Notes under the pieces: generated by a model
What the model was told of the DNA's origin: nothing
Seen by the model: only the letters and a program-made list of their open reading frames with translations
The model's database searches: none
Assembly (NCBI RefSeq): GCF_029784165.1
Contig: NC_073695.1
Coordinates: forward strand, 234,285,844-234,349,843
Direction of reading: 5' to 3'
Length of the DNA: 64,000 nucleotides
Origin: Wyeomyia smithii
Taxonomy: Eukaryota; Arthropoda; Insecta; Diptera; Culicidae
In this document: positions 53,272 to 64,000 of the stretch, piece after piece
Position numbering within the stretch: the stretch's first letter is position 1
Layout: each line of letters begins with the position of its first letter
Made by a program: the position numbers and the translations under genes

Positions 53272-56200
53272 CGAATGAAAATTTATTCTCTAAAATATCA
53301 AATGATTGCTGTGATTGAGTTTGATTTGTTATTTGGTTGCTTCGTTGCTATGCAATTAGGATTTGCATGTCAACAAAAAGGTTATGCAATCTATTTTTCT
53401 AATTATAATAAAATATTTAAACATTCATTTTTCAAATTTAATGGCCTGGTATTACACCAAAAACTGATTTTAAAGCACTCGCGATTCTGTTAAACTGAGA
53501 GAAAAAGTAAACAAATATTCTCGAAAAAAATCTAAATGAAAAGTGTTTGAGGCAAAAAAGTATGAATGAGAAATTTCGTAAAATTATACAAAAACACTCC
53601 TGATTTTAAAAAATAATGATTATTCAGAATTAATGGTTCAATATATTAGCTCATTGTGGCCTACAGACTATCAAGACGCTATTTACTAACGGAAACAATT
53701 GAGTAAAAGGCTTGAAACATGACTATACTGCTAGAAAACTTCTGTAGGAAACAATTAGATTGTTGAACGTGATAACCTCCCACGCACTTAGTTATTAAAT
53801 ATGACTGAATAATGTTCCCGTCACCATAATCCTCGTTTGGAGGAGATTTATGTATGTCCCGCAATGAATGCGCATAAAATCCTTCATTAGTGCCGCTACT
53901 CGAGTAAAAGAATCAAATTCCATTCCATAGCCATCAACCATTACAATAATGAAAAGAAAAAAAGATATGGATTTCACTTTCACGCATCCCCTGTGTGTGC
54001 CAACCACTCGCCCATCCACCAACGTCACCCGGTGATTTTTTGGTTTATTTTTGGCGTACGCGGAGAAACGTGCCTTAGTGGCCTTACCCTGTTCTGACAA
54101 AAACGCCATAATAATCAATTATAGGATCGATGATTTTTTTTTCTCGACTAGGTCATGCCTCTTACTCTAGTAATTGAAGCACCTGTGCTGTAATTTTGGT
54201 CAAGTGGAATATTTCAGCATGAAACTCGGTAATCTAGATAATGCGGACACAAATAGCTTCCCTTACCCTACGTGAACCCTACACATTAACATACCAAAGA
54301 GAAACCAGATTTTTCACAAATTTGCACCACAAAAACGTGCCGCAGCAAGTGCAAAATCGAATGAGTGGTTTTACCCGTGGAAACGATTCACTGTGCGCCC
54401 TTGAAATGAATCCATTCTGACAAATAGTTTTATGAGTATTGAGTCGAGTGCATAATTGAGAGACTGGCCGCAGAAAAGTTGACGTGCAGAAGCACTTTAA
54501 TAAACGTTTGTTTGTTGAGGGAAAAAAATTAGTTAGGAAATCCACAGAAACACCATTCCCGTACAGTCTAATTTCACACGGATTGCCATCACTGGAAGTC
54601 TCCTGTGAAGTGCTAAACGGAAAAGAAATTGATTTTCACAGCCAATGACAACTCAATTACAGGTCAATTAATTTACACTCGTTGCTCTAGCAGTTTTATT
54701 GACATAAATCCGTTCAGCTACCCATAGTAACCCATCCGGTGGAAAGCGGATGTCGCGCCCACCCCACCCCCGTGCCGTGTTTACAAGAATTTTCTTCTGC
54801 GTGAGATTCTTACAACGCCCACCGTCGAAGCTCAGCGTGAACGCAAATAACAGCGTGTTGTGTGACGCTGCATGAAGTGCCATTTCCTTCGAGGGCGTAC
54901 GACCTAGCCTGCAACCCCTATAACAAGCAATCCGGCACAACAACAGGATTACGAGACGCAAATTGGAAACAAACGCAGAAATGAAAACTTTCTGGAAGAG
55001 TGACACACAGAGACATGGCGTGCATACACAACCGAGTAATTACAAATAATAGCCCTTTCCAGTCGAATCGATTTAATTGATTTTTAATGCTCTTGATGGG
55101 GATGCAATCACCGTCGCAGTGCATTTTCGCACGCTTCCGGTCCCTTGGAGTGCATAGTCCCAAACCAACAATGGCTGCGTGCATTGTATAAAATAATGTT
55201 AATTGTTTGCTTTAGGAAAAAATGAAAAAATGACACAACAAACTAATACTGTCTTAACATAGATTTATCAAGTACCATCATAATTCAGTTTTCATCTAAC
55301 GGTCACGATAAACACTAAATTTTGACACTATACACTTTCCTTCGCAGTCTGTTTTACCTCTTAAGTGCAGCACAAATATATATATATACACACACACACA
55401 CACCTTCCTATCCGGCAGCGTTAACACAGAATATTCTCACTCGAGCTAATCGGATGAATGCACTGCTGTGCTGGGAAAGCAGACAAACTATTTCCGGGGC
55501 CGATATTTATGCTCGTCAACAATCTTCTTCCAACTTCCAACTCTTGCACAAATCCGTCATCCATCCAGTTGTAAACGTGGAAACTTGAGCACTCTGCCTG
55601 CGTGGAACGGTGTACTGCAGGTAAGCTGGATTCAACAAGGCAAACGTGGGAATATTGAAGGTTGAATGGAAATAAGTGCCGTTTTGGTATTTGTCAAACA
55701 CCGTCCTCTGCCTGCCTTGTTCCTAACCCGAATGCAGTTCCGGGATTGCTCATACTCCAACCGTTCCTTCGCTTCGGTAAGCTCTCGTTACACCTGGATT
55801 AAGATTTCGATAGGCGATAGGAAGTCACCGTCGGGATAAATCAGATGATGTGGAGCATTCTCGCGTGACTTTTCCACTGCGCTGAGATTCCGTTGGCGTG
55901 CAGAAGATATAGCACGTGAGATACTTCTACATCAGGACATCACCTCGTTATTATGCCACCACCGCCGCTTAGGGTGGGATTGCTGGCATATGGTGGCAAG
56001 GATAGATCAAATAAAAATCACCAACCGCAGGCCACACTATTGTCGTCCTGCTCCGGGCAACATAAGATTTGTGTCGTAAAAATACATTGAAAAGTGGATT
56101 TTTTTTTCATGACATCTCGTTTGTCACCGGTTAAGGTTAACAAGTTCAATCGCATTTCGATTACGTTTGTGTGCCCGTTTGGACGTCACATGAATACAAA

Positions 56201-57028
56201 ACTTTCAGCATTGCTGGCACCAACATATTTTCTCTATGTCTTTCTTCCCGCTGGGTATAAAGTTTGTCTCTTGGACCTCATATGGAAGCACCGCATTGCT
56301 GGCTGATCAGAGAAAAAAAAATTCAATCACCACTGATGCACCTTCATCATCCGTGGGGTGTGATATCTAAGATAACACCGGTTTCCGCAACATACACCGC
56401 TCGTACCGGTTTCGAGCGTTATTGAACGTGCCACGATTCGTGGGTTCTCCTCTGACACGGTGTACAGTTTTCCGGCTAAGCTCCAAGCAGCTTTTTGATC
56501 TGATTTAGTGACGACGCCCATATCCTGTTGTCGTTCCGGCGAGGCAACAACTGCTGTTTTTGTGTGCTATCGGAGTTTATGACGGCGACAGAGCAAAGCG
56601 TGTTGATGTTGAGTTCATTCCAAAGCGGGTGGAACTTTGAGCATGGAAAGTCTGGGGGATGTGAAGGACAGATGCAGTAAGTCGCTATTATTTCTGAGCC
56701 ATTTCGAATATTAGTTATTATTAAGAATGAGCTGCATAGGCTTACTAATTTGGAAACTGAGCCGACCTGATTTTAGGCGGTTACAATTAATTTCCATTCT
56801 CTTCCAAAGAAGGATTAAGAAAAATCCTAAATGGAAAAAACATCTTTGGAAAAACTTGTCATTAATATGCATGGACAAGATGATGAAATCATTTCTCTTG
56901 TCAATTTGTTTCAACATCGCAAGTGTTGAAACTTGAAATTCCATCCACCACTCATGTTATGAAAATATGAAAAGTGGATCATAATCAAAGAAGGTATTGT
57001 TTTGATTATGGAGGCAAAAACAATACCT
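53272..57028. other. Repeat-poor region, no gene recognised
   Basis: No transposable element boundaries or coding families recognised. Minus-strand frames at 53,795-54,118 and 54,279-54,545 and mixed frames at 54,668-55,588 have no signatures. A TA/CA microsatellite lies at about 55,377-55,402. A hairpin at 56,990-57,028 (AGGTATTGTTTT paired with AAACAATACCT) may mark the approach to the LTR element. The region could be intron or regulatory DNA of an unseen gene. Confidence 0.4.
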
Positions 57029-57568
57029 CAGTTATTAAATCGAACGCAAGTTCGAATGTTTTAAGTTTATATTTACAGCAAAAAACTCCAATTCGCGGAT
57101 GTTTAATCAAAACATGCAACCGAGCGGATTTACGAAAAAGTCAACAACGATTGCATCAGCCGTGCACGGGCACGTTCGCGAGGAAAGAGACGGAAGAGCG
57201 GCCCGCTCTCGTGAGAAGACGACGCCGCGGGAAAATTCGGAGTGACCGGAGTAGCGGCGAATACTTAAGCTGGGACTTCAAGGAAGTCCGAGGTCGTTAT
57301 AGTGATACCCCTCGTGAGGCAGGTGCCTACGTCGTTATAGATAGTCCGCGGTTCGTTTAGGTGTTAACTCTTAAGTTTTATTCCGCGAGGCAGAAGTGAT
57401 GCCCGTTGTTTAAGTTTCGGTTTAGTGTTTAAGTGATTTAATATTTTTTCAACTTAACTGATAGATTAAAAGTAATTAAAATCGAGCAGATGTAGTGCAG
57501 TTAATCAAAGGACATATCACATCCAGCAGTAATAGTGTCTAACCACTCGGTACGTATTCCGCTTCATT
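57029..57568 (+). repeat. Probable 5' LTR region of the Ty3/gypsy element
   Basis: Placed by inference. The primer-site candidate starts at 57,569, and AGTTATTAAATCG at 57,029 would be an LTR start of the AGT type seen in the gypsy clade. A GC-rich segment at 57,160-57,350 and a poly-T/initiator-like region before 57,500 could be the promoter. The 3' LTR lies beyond the window, so the ends cannot be verified and the start could be elsewhere between 56,950 and 57,370. Confidence 0.35.
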
Positions 57569-57586
57569 GGTGACAGCGCAAAAGAG
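57569..57586 (+). other. Candidate primer binding site
   Basis: TGGTGACAGCGCAAAAGA follows TTCAT. PBS sequences start TGG because they pair with the CCA end of a tRNA. It is not the TGGCGCAGTCGG serine type of 17.6/297 that I recall, and I cannot name the tRNA. Confidence 0.4.
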
Positions 57587-59702
57587 CCTGAAAAGATAGG
57601 CTCAGGTGCGCCGTTTTCTGGCTGGGCCAGTAGTGAAAAAGTAGAAAAAACTTACGTGCTTAAGTGACTTTGACGTATCGGAAAAACAGACCCAAATCAA
57701 CGAAAGTGAATGCCACGAAACGTGCAAGTCCAATATTTCTAAGGGCTCCTCCTCGAAGATGGTCGAAACCTAAAAGAACAAATAAAAAGGATTAGAAGAA
57801 GAAACAGTGAAAGTGTTAGAGGAACAATAATAACAATCCGAGATCGACTGTTGACCAGTGTTACGCGAATTCAAGTTTTCGAAATCCAATCGCAATAGAT
57901 CCCACGGACAGGGAGCAGCTCACAGGGCACTGGAACCAGCAACAGGATTCAACCTACAAAAAAAATGAAAATAAGGTAAGATCAACCCAAGTGGTAACCA
58001 GCACAAATAAATTAACCTCCCGCTTTAAGGCCCTAGTTGGAAGACCCTAATTCTATTCTTGGTTCATAATCATAGAAAAATACAATTACTTACCCATCCA
58101 ACCTCACCGCCATAGCGGACTGTTCACCACACTATTCTGGCACAGAATATTCCACTTTCTGGCACAGAATATTCCACTACTACGACACTACATTCTAATC
58201 CGTGGCTAGTCACACGCCACTAAGATAACCTCAGAATTTTTTTTTAATTTAATGAACAAATCAAACTAAAAAAACCAGGGGTACCGACCCGTACTGCCCA
58301 TACCGAAACAAATTAAGAATGACGACAATCAATAATGCATAATTGCATTTTTATTAGTCGATTGACACGGTTTCACACATACCAGTGAATCAAGTCCATC
58401 GAAAATTTTCCAATTGGAATGGAAACCTAAAAATATATCAACTCACAGTGGGTCAAACACGTGAGTTGATCACATAAAATAACATCAATAAAATACCTTT
58501 TCATTCGAGTTCCTCACAACTGGACTCAAAGTAAACAGCGAAACCAAAGATCAGAGGATCTAAGGTTCGAAACAGGAACGTTTTTTTTTTTTCTCTCTCT
58601 CTTTTAGTTTACTAATACATGATCAAATTTTTGTTATTTCACATCATTACATGAATTTAACTTTTACAGCTAAATATCACAAAAGATGACAAGTGACAAG
58701 ATGACAAGATAGATGATGACACAAATATTAATCCACTGATGACAGGCATCGCCAAATTGTATAGGATTAATCACGTCTCCGATACAGCAATAATCGCGGA
58801 ACGCATATGAGTATGCGATTATTGCGAACAAAAGTGGGAAGAAGAAAACTAAAGCTTCATCATGACCTACGTCAATAATTGCAAAGCTTAGTAGCTACGC
58901 GAGACCTTGACCGTCAAACAAATGGCACATTGAGCCAGTAATGAAAAAATAAAAGTCCAAAATTAATTTTCACGGTTGAAACACAAACGGCAATAAAGAG
59001 TGGTCAAGGCATAATTAGGAACTACGCTTAGAGGGAAAGAAAAAAAAAAAAAAAAATAATATAATTATCTTTATATATTAAAGGGAAATGTTTCTTCACA
59101 AATGCATAATTTGAGAACAGATAGAAGAAATTGCAAGACTATTGGTGTTGTTTAGTTCGTCTAGAGCCCCGACGGGTTTATAAATAATAATAATAGGGGA
59201 ATTCCACTAGAAAAGATAATAAAATATTAGCAATAAAATTACAAATTTGACACATACTCATCGGAGCAAAGCCCATCATGCAACACTCACTATGAAAGTG
59301 GTACTCCAGGAGTAGCGACCAAAACGACTTAAGAATTGCATACTAAGCAATTCACGCAGAGCCGCAAGGGGAACACAATTCGAACGAAGCGAAGCACGTC
59401 GCACACAATTTAAACAAAGCCGTGGTATGAAAAGACTACACATAGAACAAAAAGGTTCTATACCCAATACCAAGACATATAAAGACATGCACGATTGAAG
59501 GCAGTTAGCACGTTCAGCCGATACTGGACTAAATTTAGTACCACAAATACATTAAAATTACTTAATCCCATAAGTATGAAAAGGGGAGAATAGAGCAAAA
59601 AGACCCAAACAATCTAAAAATTGGAAAAAACTCTCGGTATCCCTACAAATATCTCCTTTCTCTTTTTAAGGTCAAATAATATGCTGCTGGAAGCAGGATT
59701 CA
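57587..59702 (+). other. Long leader of the LTR element
   Basis: About 2.1 kb between the candidate primer site and gag, with many short stops and no frame. It contains a 22-bp direct repeat at 58,135-58,178 and an A homopolymer at 59,039-59,056. A leader of this length is unusual for gypsy elements and may include packaging or regulatory signals, an extra insertion, or a misplaced LTR boundary. Confidence 0.5.
58135..58178 (+). repeat. 22-bp tandem repeat in the leader
   Basis: Two perfect adjacent copies of TTCTGGCACAGAATATTCCA plus CT. Each copy has an internal TTCTG/CAGAA inverted pair, so it can form a small hairpin. Confidence 0.85.
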
Positions 59703-61577
59703 ATGACCAGATTAGAGGAGATCAAGGAATACGTTGAACGGGAATATAAAAATCTACTCAAAAGCAAAAATAGGGCAAGATCACTTCAAGGAATTCTAAC
59801 GAAAAAAGAACTCCTGAGGGATCACCTAGAAGAATTCGAATCTTTAGTCCTTAAATATGATAAAAGACTAAAGGACAAAGATTGGAACAAGCTCACAGAT
59901 GACTTTGAGTTTGTAAAAACCAAAGTAGAGCAATCCATTAGAATATTAGAGGGAACTTCGATAATCCCAGAAAAAGAAAATAAGAGGCAAAGACGAAACT
60001 CAGACTATTATATCGAAGTGGTAATTCCTACACAAGGATTAAACCACTCGATATCCCTCGAGGATTCGCAAATTTGGGAAGCGTTACCCTTTACTTCATC
60101 ATTTAATATATCGGGTGAAGTAAAGAGCTTTCTACAAGACAAGAATCAGATAGATAGAGAGGGAAAAAAGGCATCAGGAGAGGACTATCCGATATCGTCT
60201 TCATTTATATTACAAGAAGACGCTTCAAGCCGCTTCAAATTTCCAGATCATATTAGTCTGGAAAGCGAAACAAATCCGGAAAATAAAAACCATACAGAGG
60301 ATTTTGATTTCGATAACACAAGTTTCATTGAAACTTTAGAGAGGCTTAAAAATAAATATTACAAAGATAGTTTTTTCTTCAATAGATTACTAAAGAAGAA
60401 AAAAACCAAAATGCCAGCAGAAACAACAAAAATGATGATCGATGCAGCTGCGATCATTCCAATATTCAGTGGAAAGGCGGAAGAACTAGATCCCTTCCTA
60501 CTACAAGTTGATTATTTTGCAACAGACATCCCGGCAGCAGCTAGTCACACCCCATTATTGAATGTGGTGTACACAAAGCTCAGAGGGGATGCACTCAAAC
60601 GGCTCAATGATATAAGGGCCGAGAAATGGCCCGAAGTTAGATTAAAAATGGAAAAACTTTTCCAGCCTGAAAAGAACATCGGGGCAATCTTCAAAGAAAT
60701 CGAAACCCTACACCAGGGTTATTCAGAATCATTTGAGGAGTATAAAACACGAGCCACAAAAATTTACGAAAGTGTGAGAGATATCCCAGGACAGGAGGGA
60801 AATGATTCATATGTGTCAACACACCTAAGGAAACACTTCCTAGGGGGCCTGAGAAATCACACTTTGATTTCGGCAGGAAAGTCTCAACGAGATAAATCCT
60901 TTATGGACTTGCTCGAATGGCTACAAAAAGAATGTGAGGAGGAAGAAGAACTCCAGGATATCCACAGAAGGACGAAACCGGAGAACTCACCAAATTCTCC
61001 TCACAGAAAAAATTATAACAACATGAACAATAACACTCAAGGAGTTGCTTATTTAAATAACAACTTCAGAAGAAACAATAATAACAATTACCAGAACAGA
61101 GGACACAATCCTCAGGCAAATAATCAAAATCAAAGTTACCAGAACAACTACCAAAACAATGGTAGTAGCAATAATTACAGAAATAATGGTAATAATACAA
61201 ACTACCAAAATAATGGTAGTAATTACCACGGAAACAGGAATAATAATAATTATCAAAGAAATGATAATAACCATTCCAATTACAGGAACAGTAATAGTTT
61301 CCGGGGGAACAATACCGATTTTAGACCACAGAATAACGATTACCGAGGAAATGGCCAAAATAATGGCTTTAACAGAAATGATAACCGCGGTAATTATCAA
61401 AACGGTCATAATTCAAATTATAGGAATAATGACCGAAACAATGATACCAATAATAACAACAGAAACAATGGTAGAAATTCCTACGAAGGAAGACCCTTTC
61501 AGGGAAACCAACCTAGGAACCACCAAGGCCAATATGGTAATAACAGGGATTACAGAAGAGATGGGTCAAAAAACTAA
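59703..61577 (+). CDS. gag: Gag polyprotein of the Ty3/gypsy element
   Basis: Intact 624-codon frame encoding the structural protein that would assemble the particle. Residues 1-235 are highly charged and helical. Residues 237-430 resemble the retrotransposon Gag capsid fold (PIFSGKAEELDPFLLQVDYF, then FQPEKNIGAIFKEIETLHQG and HFLGGLRNHTL). Residues 440-624 are asparagine-rich with Tyr, Arg and Gly, and there is no CCHC zinc knuckle. A second Met at residue 237 (60,411) sits exactly where the capsid-like domain begins and could be an alternative start. I chose the upstream Met because the frame is open and uses similar codons throughout. The C-terminus ends in the frameshift site. Confidence 0.88.
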   Translation: MTRLEEIKEYVEREYKNLLKSKNRARSLQGILTKKELLRDHLEEFESLVLKYDKRLKDKDWNKLTDDFEFVKTKVEQSIRILEGTSIIPEKENKRQRRNSDYYIEVVIPTQGLNHSISLEDSQIWEALPFTSSFNISGEVKSFLQDKNQIDREGKKASGEDYPISSSFILQEDASSRFKFPDHISLESETNPENKNHTEDFDFDNTSFIETLERLKNKYYKDSFFFNRLLKKKKTKMPAETTKMMIDAAAIIPIFSGKAEELDPFLLQVDYFATDIPAAASHTPLLNVVYTKLRGDALKRLNDIRAEKWPEVRLKMEKLFQPEKNIGAIFKEIETLHQGYSESFEEYKTRATKIYESVRDIPGQEGNDSYVSTHLRKHFLGGLRNHTLISAGKSQRDKSFMDLLEWLQKECEEEEELQDIHRRTKPENSPNSPHRKNYNNMNNNTQGVAYLNNNFRRNNNNNYQNRGHNPQANNQNQSYQNNYQNNGSSNNYRNNGNNTNYQNNGSNYHGNRNNNNYQRNDNNHSNYRNSNSFRGNNTDFRPQNNDYRGNGQNNGFNRNDNRGNYQNGHNSNYRNNDRNNDTNNNNRNNGRNSYEGRPFQGNQPRNHQGQYGNNRDYRRDGSKN

Positions 61578-61616
61578 AAAGGAGGGATTCAATAAACCAA
61601 AGGTTGACGGAATCCC
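61568..61616 (+). promoter_or_regulatory. -1 programmed ribosomal frameshift signal (gag-pol)
   Basis: The heptamer A_AAA_AAC (61,568-61,574) is in the gag frame and is followed directly by the gag stop TAA (61,575-61,577). Nine nucleotides after the heptamer, GGGATTC (61,584-61,590) pairs perfectly with GAATCCC (61,610-61,616). A smaller AACC/GGTT hairpin (61,595-61,605) lies in its loop. Slipping back one base enters the pol frame, which is then open to the window end. All three standard elements (slippery site, spacer of 5-9 nt, downstream structure) are present. Confidence 0.85.
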
Positions 61617-64000
61617 AATTTAAAAGCTGCCTTTTTACATCATCAAAACCAAGAACACAAAAACTAAAAAACAAAGAGACTATAAATAAAACAACAGAAA
61701 TTAAGTTTCCAATAAAAGAGACCCACGATCAGAGGTTTAGTCTAATACTAAATACACTCGAAAGATCGAATGAGTATACTGATTATCTACTAGATACAGG
61801 TGCTCAACCAAATATAATATCATTAAGAAGAGCTAGAAAAGTCGGTGCTGTATATATAGATAAATCCGACAGATCAGAAATCAAGGGAGTGACCAATAGT
61901 GAAGCATTGAATTCCATTGGCTCTACTTGGATAAACCTAAAGATATTAGAACATGTAATCCCGACAAAATTCTACGTGATTGACGAATTATCAATTCCAG
62001 CAATACTTGGAGCAAAATTCATGAAAAGCCATATTGATTCGATTGGAGGTAACTTTAAATATGTTATCTTCAAATTGAACATTCCAAAGAAATCAATTGA
62101 AGATAAAGACAAGGTTGATATTAAAGTATCGAAGATTACCAATAATAATTCTAGAAAACCCGAACAAATATTCATAGCAAATTATCAGGATGAAGCTATA
62201 TTATCTAACAGTGAATCTGAAGATGAATACTTCGAAGATGATTACACCAGTGAATATTTAGAAAGTTCAGATGATCATGGAGAAAATAATTCAAGCTACT
62301 TTAATAGTTTAAAACCTGAAATAGGCTCTGCCGACAATGGAGATGAAGATTACTTCGAAATATCTTCCGCGAACGAAGAGGAACCAATTACAGAACCCGA
62401 TAACGAATTTAAAATGGAAGATTTGGATTCCAATCAAGATTATAGCTTATTGGAGAACAAAGGAATTACACAAGCAAGAGGAGGAGAAAGAGTGAAAAAG
62501 GTTTTGGATAGCCTGAAACTCCAACATCTCGAAAAAAATACATTTTTTGAAATGGAAAATATAATGGCAGAATATAGTGATATATTCTTCCTAAAAGGGG
62601 ATAAGTTGACTATCACAGATGCAGCAATGCACGAGATAGAGACAACAACCAATGTCCCTATAAATAAGAGGCAGTATAGATTCCCAGAATCTACAAAAAA
62701 ACAAATTAATGAAGAAATAGACGAAATGCATCGCCAAGGCATAATAAGGCCTAGCAAAAGTCCATGGAATGCACCAGTTTTGTGCATACCTAAGAAGGAT
62801 TTAGATGCGGAAGGGAACAAAAAGTACAGAATTGTAGTAGACTTTAGAGCTCTCAATTTGGTTACTAAACCATTTGTTTACCCCATTCCCCTAATAGATG
62901 AGATGTTAGATACTATAGGGGATAGTAAATATTTTTCTACATTGGATTTGAAATCAGGATTTTATCAAGTTCCGATTGATCCAAGAGATGCGGCGAAAAC
63001 AGCATTCTCAACCCCGAATGGACATTATGAATATACGAGAATGCCCATGGGACTAAGAAATAGCCCATCAACTTTTCAAAAATTAATGAACTCAGTGCTA
63101 TATGAATTGCCAGACATAAGGGCTCGGGTCTATCTTGACGACATTTTAATATACGGAAGAAGCATAAAAGAACACAACGAAAATCTGATCAGAGTGTTGA
63201 GAGCTCTGAGAAGACATAACTTGAAAGTGGAACCCTCAAAATGTCAAATATTAAAAACAAAGATAAATTATTTAGGACACACTATTGACGAACACGGTAT
63301 ACGTCCTATGAAAGATAATATTGAAGCTGTAAGGGATATGCCAGTTCCAAAGACAGTAAAAGGAGTGCGCTCATTCTTGGGAACAGTGAATTTTTATGGA
63401 AAATTCATCCCAAAAATAGCGGAAACTCGAAAACCTTTGAATGATTTATTAAAGAAAAATGTTCGTTTCAAATGGTCAGACGAATGCCAAAGTGCATTTG
63501 AGAAATTGAGAAATTTTCTAACATCGGATACTCTTTTGGTAAGACCAAAGTATAACGATACCTTTGTGTTAACTACGGATGCGAGTGACTACGCAATTGG
63601 AGCAGTCCTCTCAAATGAAAAAACACCAAATCGACCCATAGCCTACGCTAGTAGAGGCTTAGTAGGGGCCGAAATAAGGTATCACGTAATCGAGAAGGAA
63701 TTACTTGCCATTGTTTGGGCAGTAAATCGATTCAAGCACTATATATATAATCAAAAATTCATCGTTTATACAGATCACAGACCTTTAGTTTCTCTGTGGA
63801 ATCTGAAAGAAACATCTCACACCTTAACTAGGTTGAGATTGAAATTGCAAGGTCTGGAAATGGACATACGATATAAACAAGGACGAGAAAATATAGTAGC
63901 CGACTTTTTGTCAAGACTTCAACATGAAAATGTTGAAAAGGCCAACGACACTAACGAAAATACGGTCGCTGTGTTGACTCGTCAACAAAAACGACAACAG
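61574..64000 (+). CDS. pol: Pol polyprotein (protease, RT, RNase H), partial
   Basis: Open in the -1 frame from the frameshift site to the window end with no stop. The aspartic protease has YLLDTGAQPN at about 61,784-61,813. A strongly acidic linker spans about 62,190-62,440. The RT includes SPWNAPVLCIPKK, YRIVVDFRALN, YFSTLDLKSGFYQVPID, MPMGLRNSPSTFQ and RVYLDDILIYG (catalytic YLDD at 63,131-63,142). RNase H follows with LTTDASDYAIGAVLSN (63,565-63,612) and YTDHRPLVSLWN, ending in VADFLSR. RT motifs place it in Ty3/gypsy near 17.6/297/gypsy. Integrase, any env and the 3' LTR lie outside the window. Intact frames suggest a recent insertion. Confidence 0.92.

Noticed and set aside
61053..61409. 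118-codon minus-strand frame rich in Ile and Val
   Set aside because: It is the mirror of the AAT/AAC-rich gag tail, a shadow of codon composition.
61159..61623. 154-codon plus-strand frame rich in Ile, Thr and Met
   Set aside because: An alternate frame of the same asparagine codons. The gag frame and the frameshift signal explain this region.

Overview
This window looks like nuclear DNA from a mosquito, probably a culicine. The grounds are one intron-rich host gene with tiny introns of 55-64 bp next to a 15.6 kb one, a tRNA-derived SINE whose 3' half resembles the Feilai SINE of Aedes as I remember it, and a dense, nested load of insect-type transposable elements. No bacterial or phage features are present. 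Species-level assignment is not possible from the sequence alone.

The only confidently identified host gene is an arylsulfatase B-type sulfatase on the minus strand. Its five coding exons run from 25,154 down to 7,597 and give a predicted 576-residue protein with an unusual C-terminal membrane anchor. Its second intron (8,940-24,589) is filled with decayed non-LTR retrotransposons, tRNA-derived SINEs and MITEs with TA, TTAA and CTA target duplications, several of them nested in one another. A GC-rich, promoter-like stretch at 26.4-27.25 kb may be the first exon of a plus-strand gene whose other exons are not seen. Short unassigned coding-like stretches lie at 742-994 (minus), 19,333-19,567 (plus) and 22,930-23,122 (plus).

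From 28.5 to 34.6 kb there are long inverted-repeat (fold-back) elements. From 35.4 to 39.6 kb lies the most unusual block. It holds a 1,175-bp tandem duplication, three TATATAAGAGC core-promoter motifs, and five 16-nt hairpins that fit the replication-dependent histone mRNA 3' stem-loop pattern (6-bp stem, UNUN loop). The stems differ from each other but keep pairing, and there is no histone coding sequence nearby. Two MITEs and a palindromic repeat array are embedded in the block.

From 41.2 to 51.0 kb lies one heavily decayed Ty1/copia element on the minus strand (gag zinc knuckle, protease, pre-integrase/integrase and RT pieces in the correct order). It is broken up by Jockey/CR1-like RT fragments on both strands, an I-like RNase H fragment, and a 2.5 kb hAT-like insertion that itself contains a second hAT-like insertion. 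A PIF/Harbinger element with a broken transposase follows at 51,393-53,268. The stretch from 53.3 to 57.0 kb is repeat-poor with no recognisable gene.

The last 7 kb is the 5' part of a young-looking Ty3/gypsy LTR retrotransposon on the plus strand. It has a long leader, an intact 624-codon gag with an asparagine-rich tail, and an intact pol frame (protease, RT, RNase H) that runs off the window end. Gag and pol are linked by a textbook -1 frameshift signal: A_AAA_AAC immediately before the gag stop, followed 9 nt later by a stem-loop.
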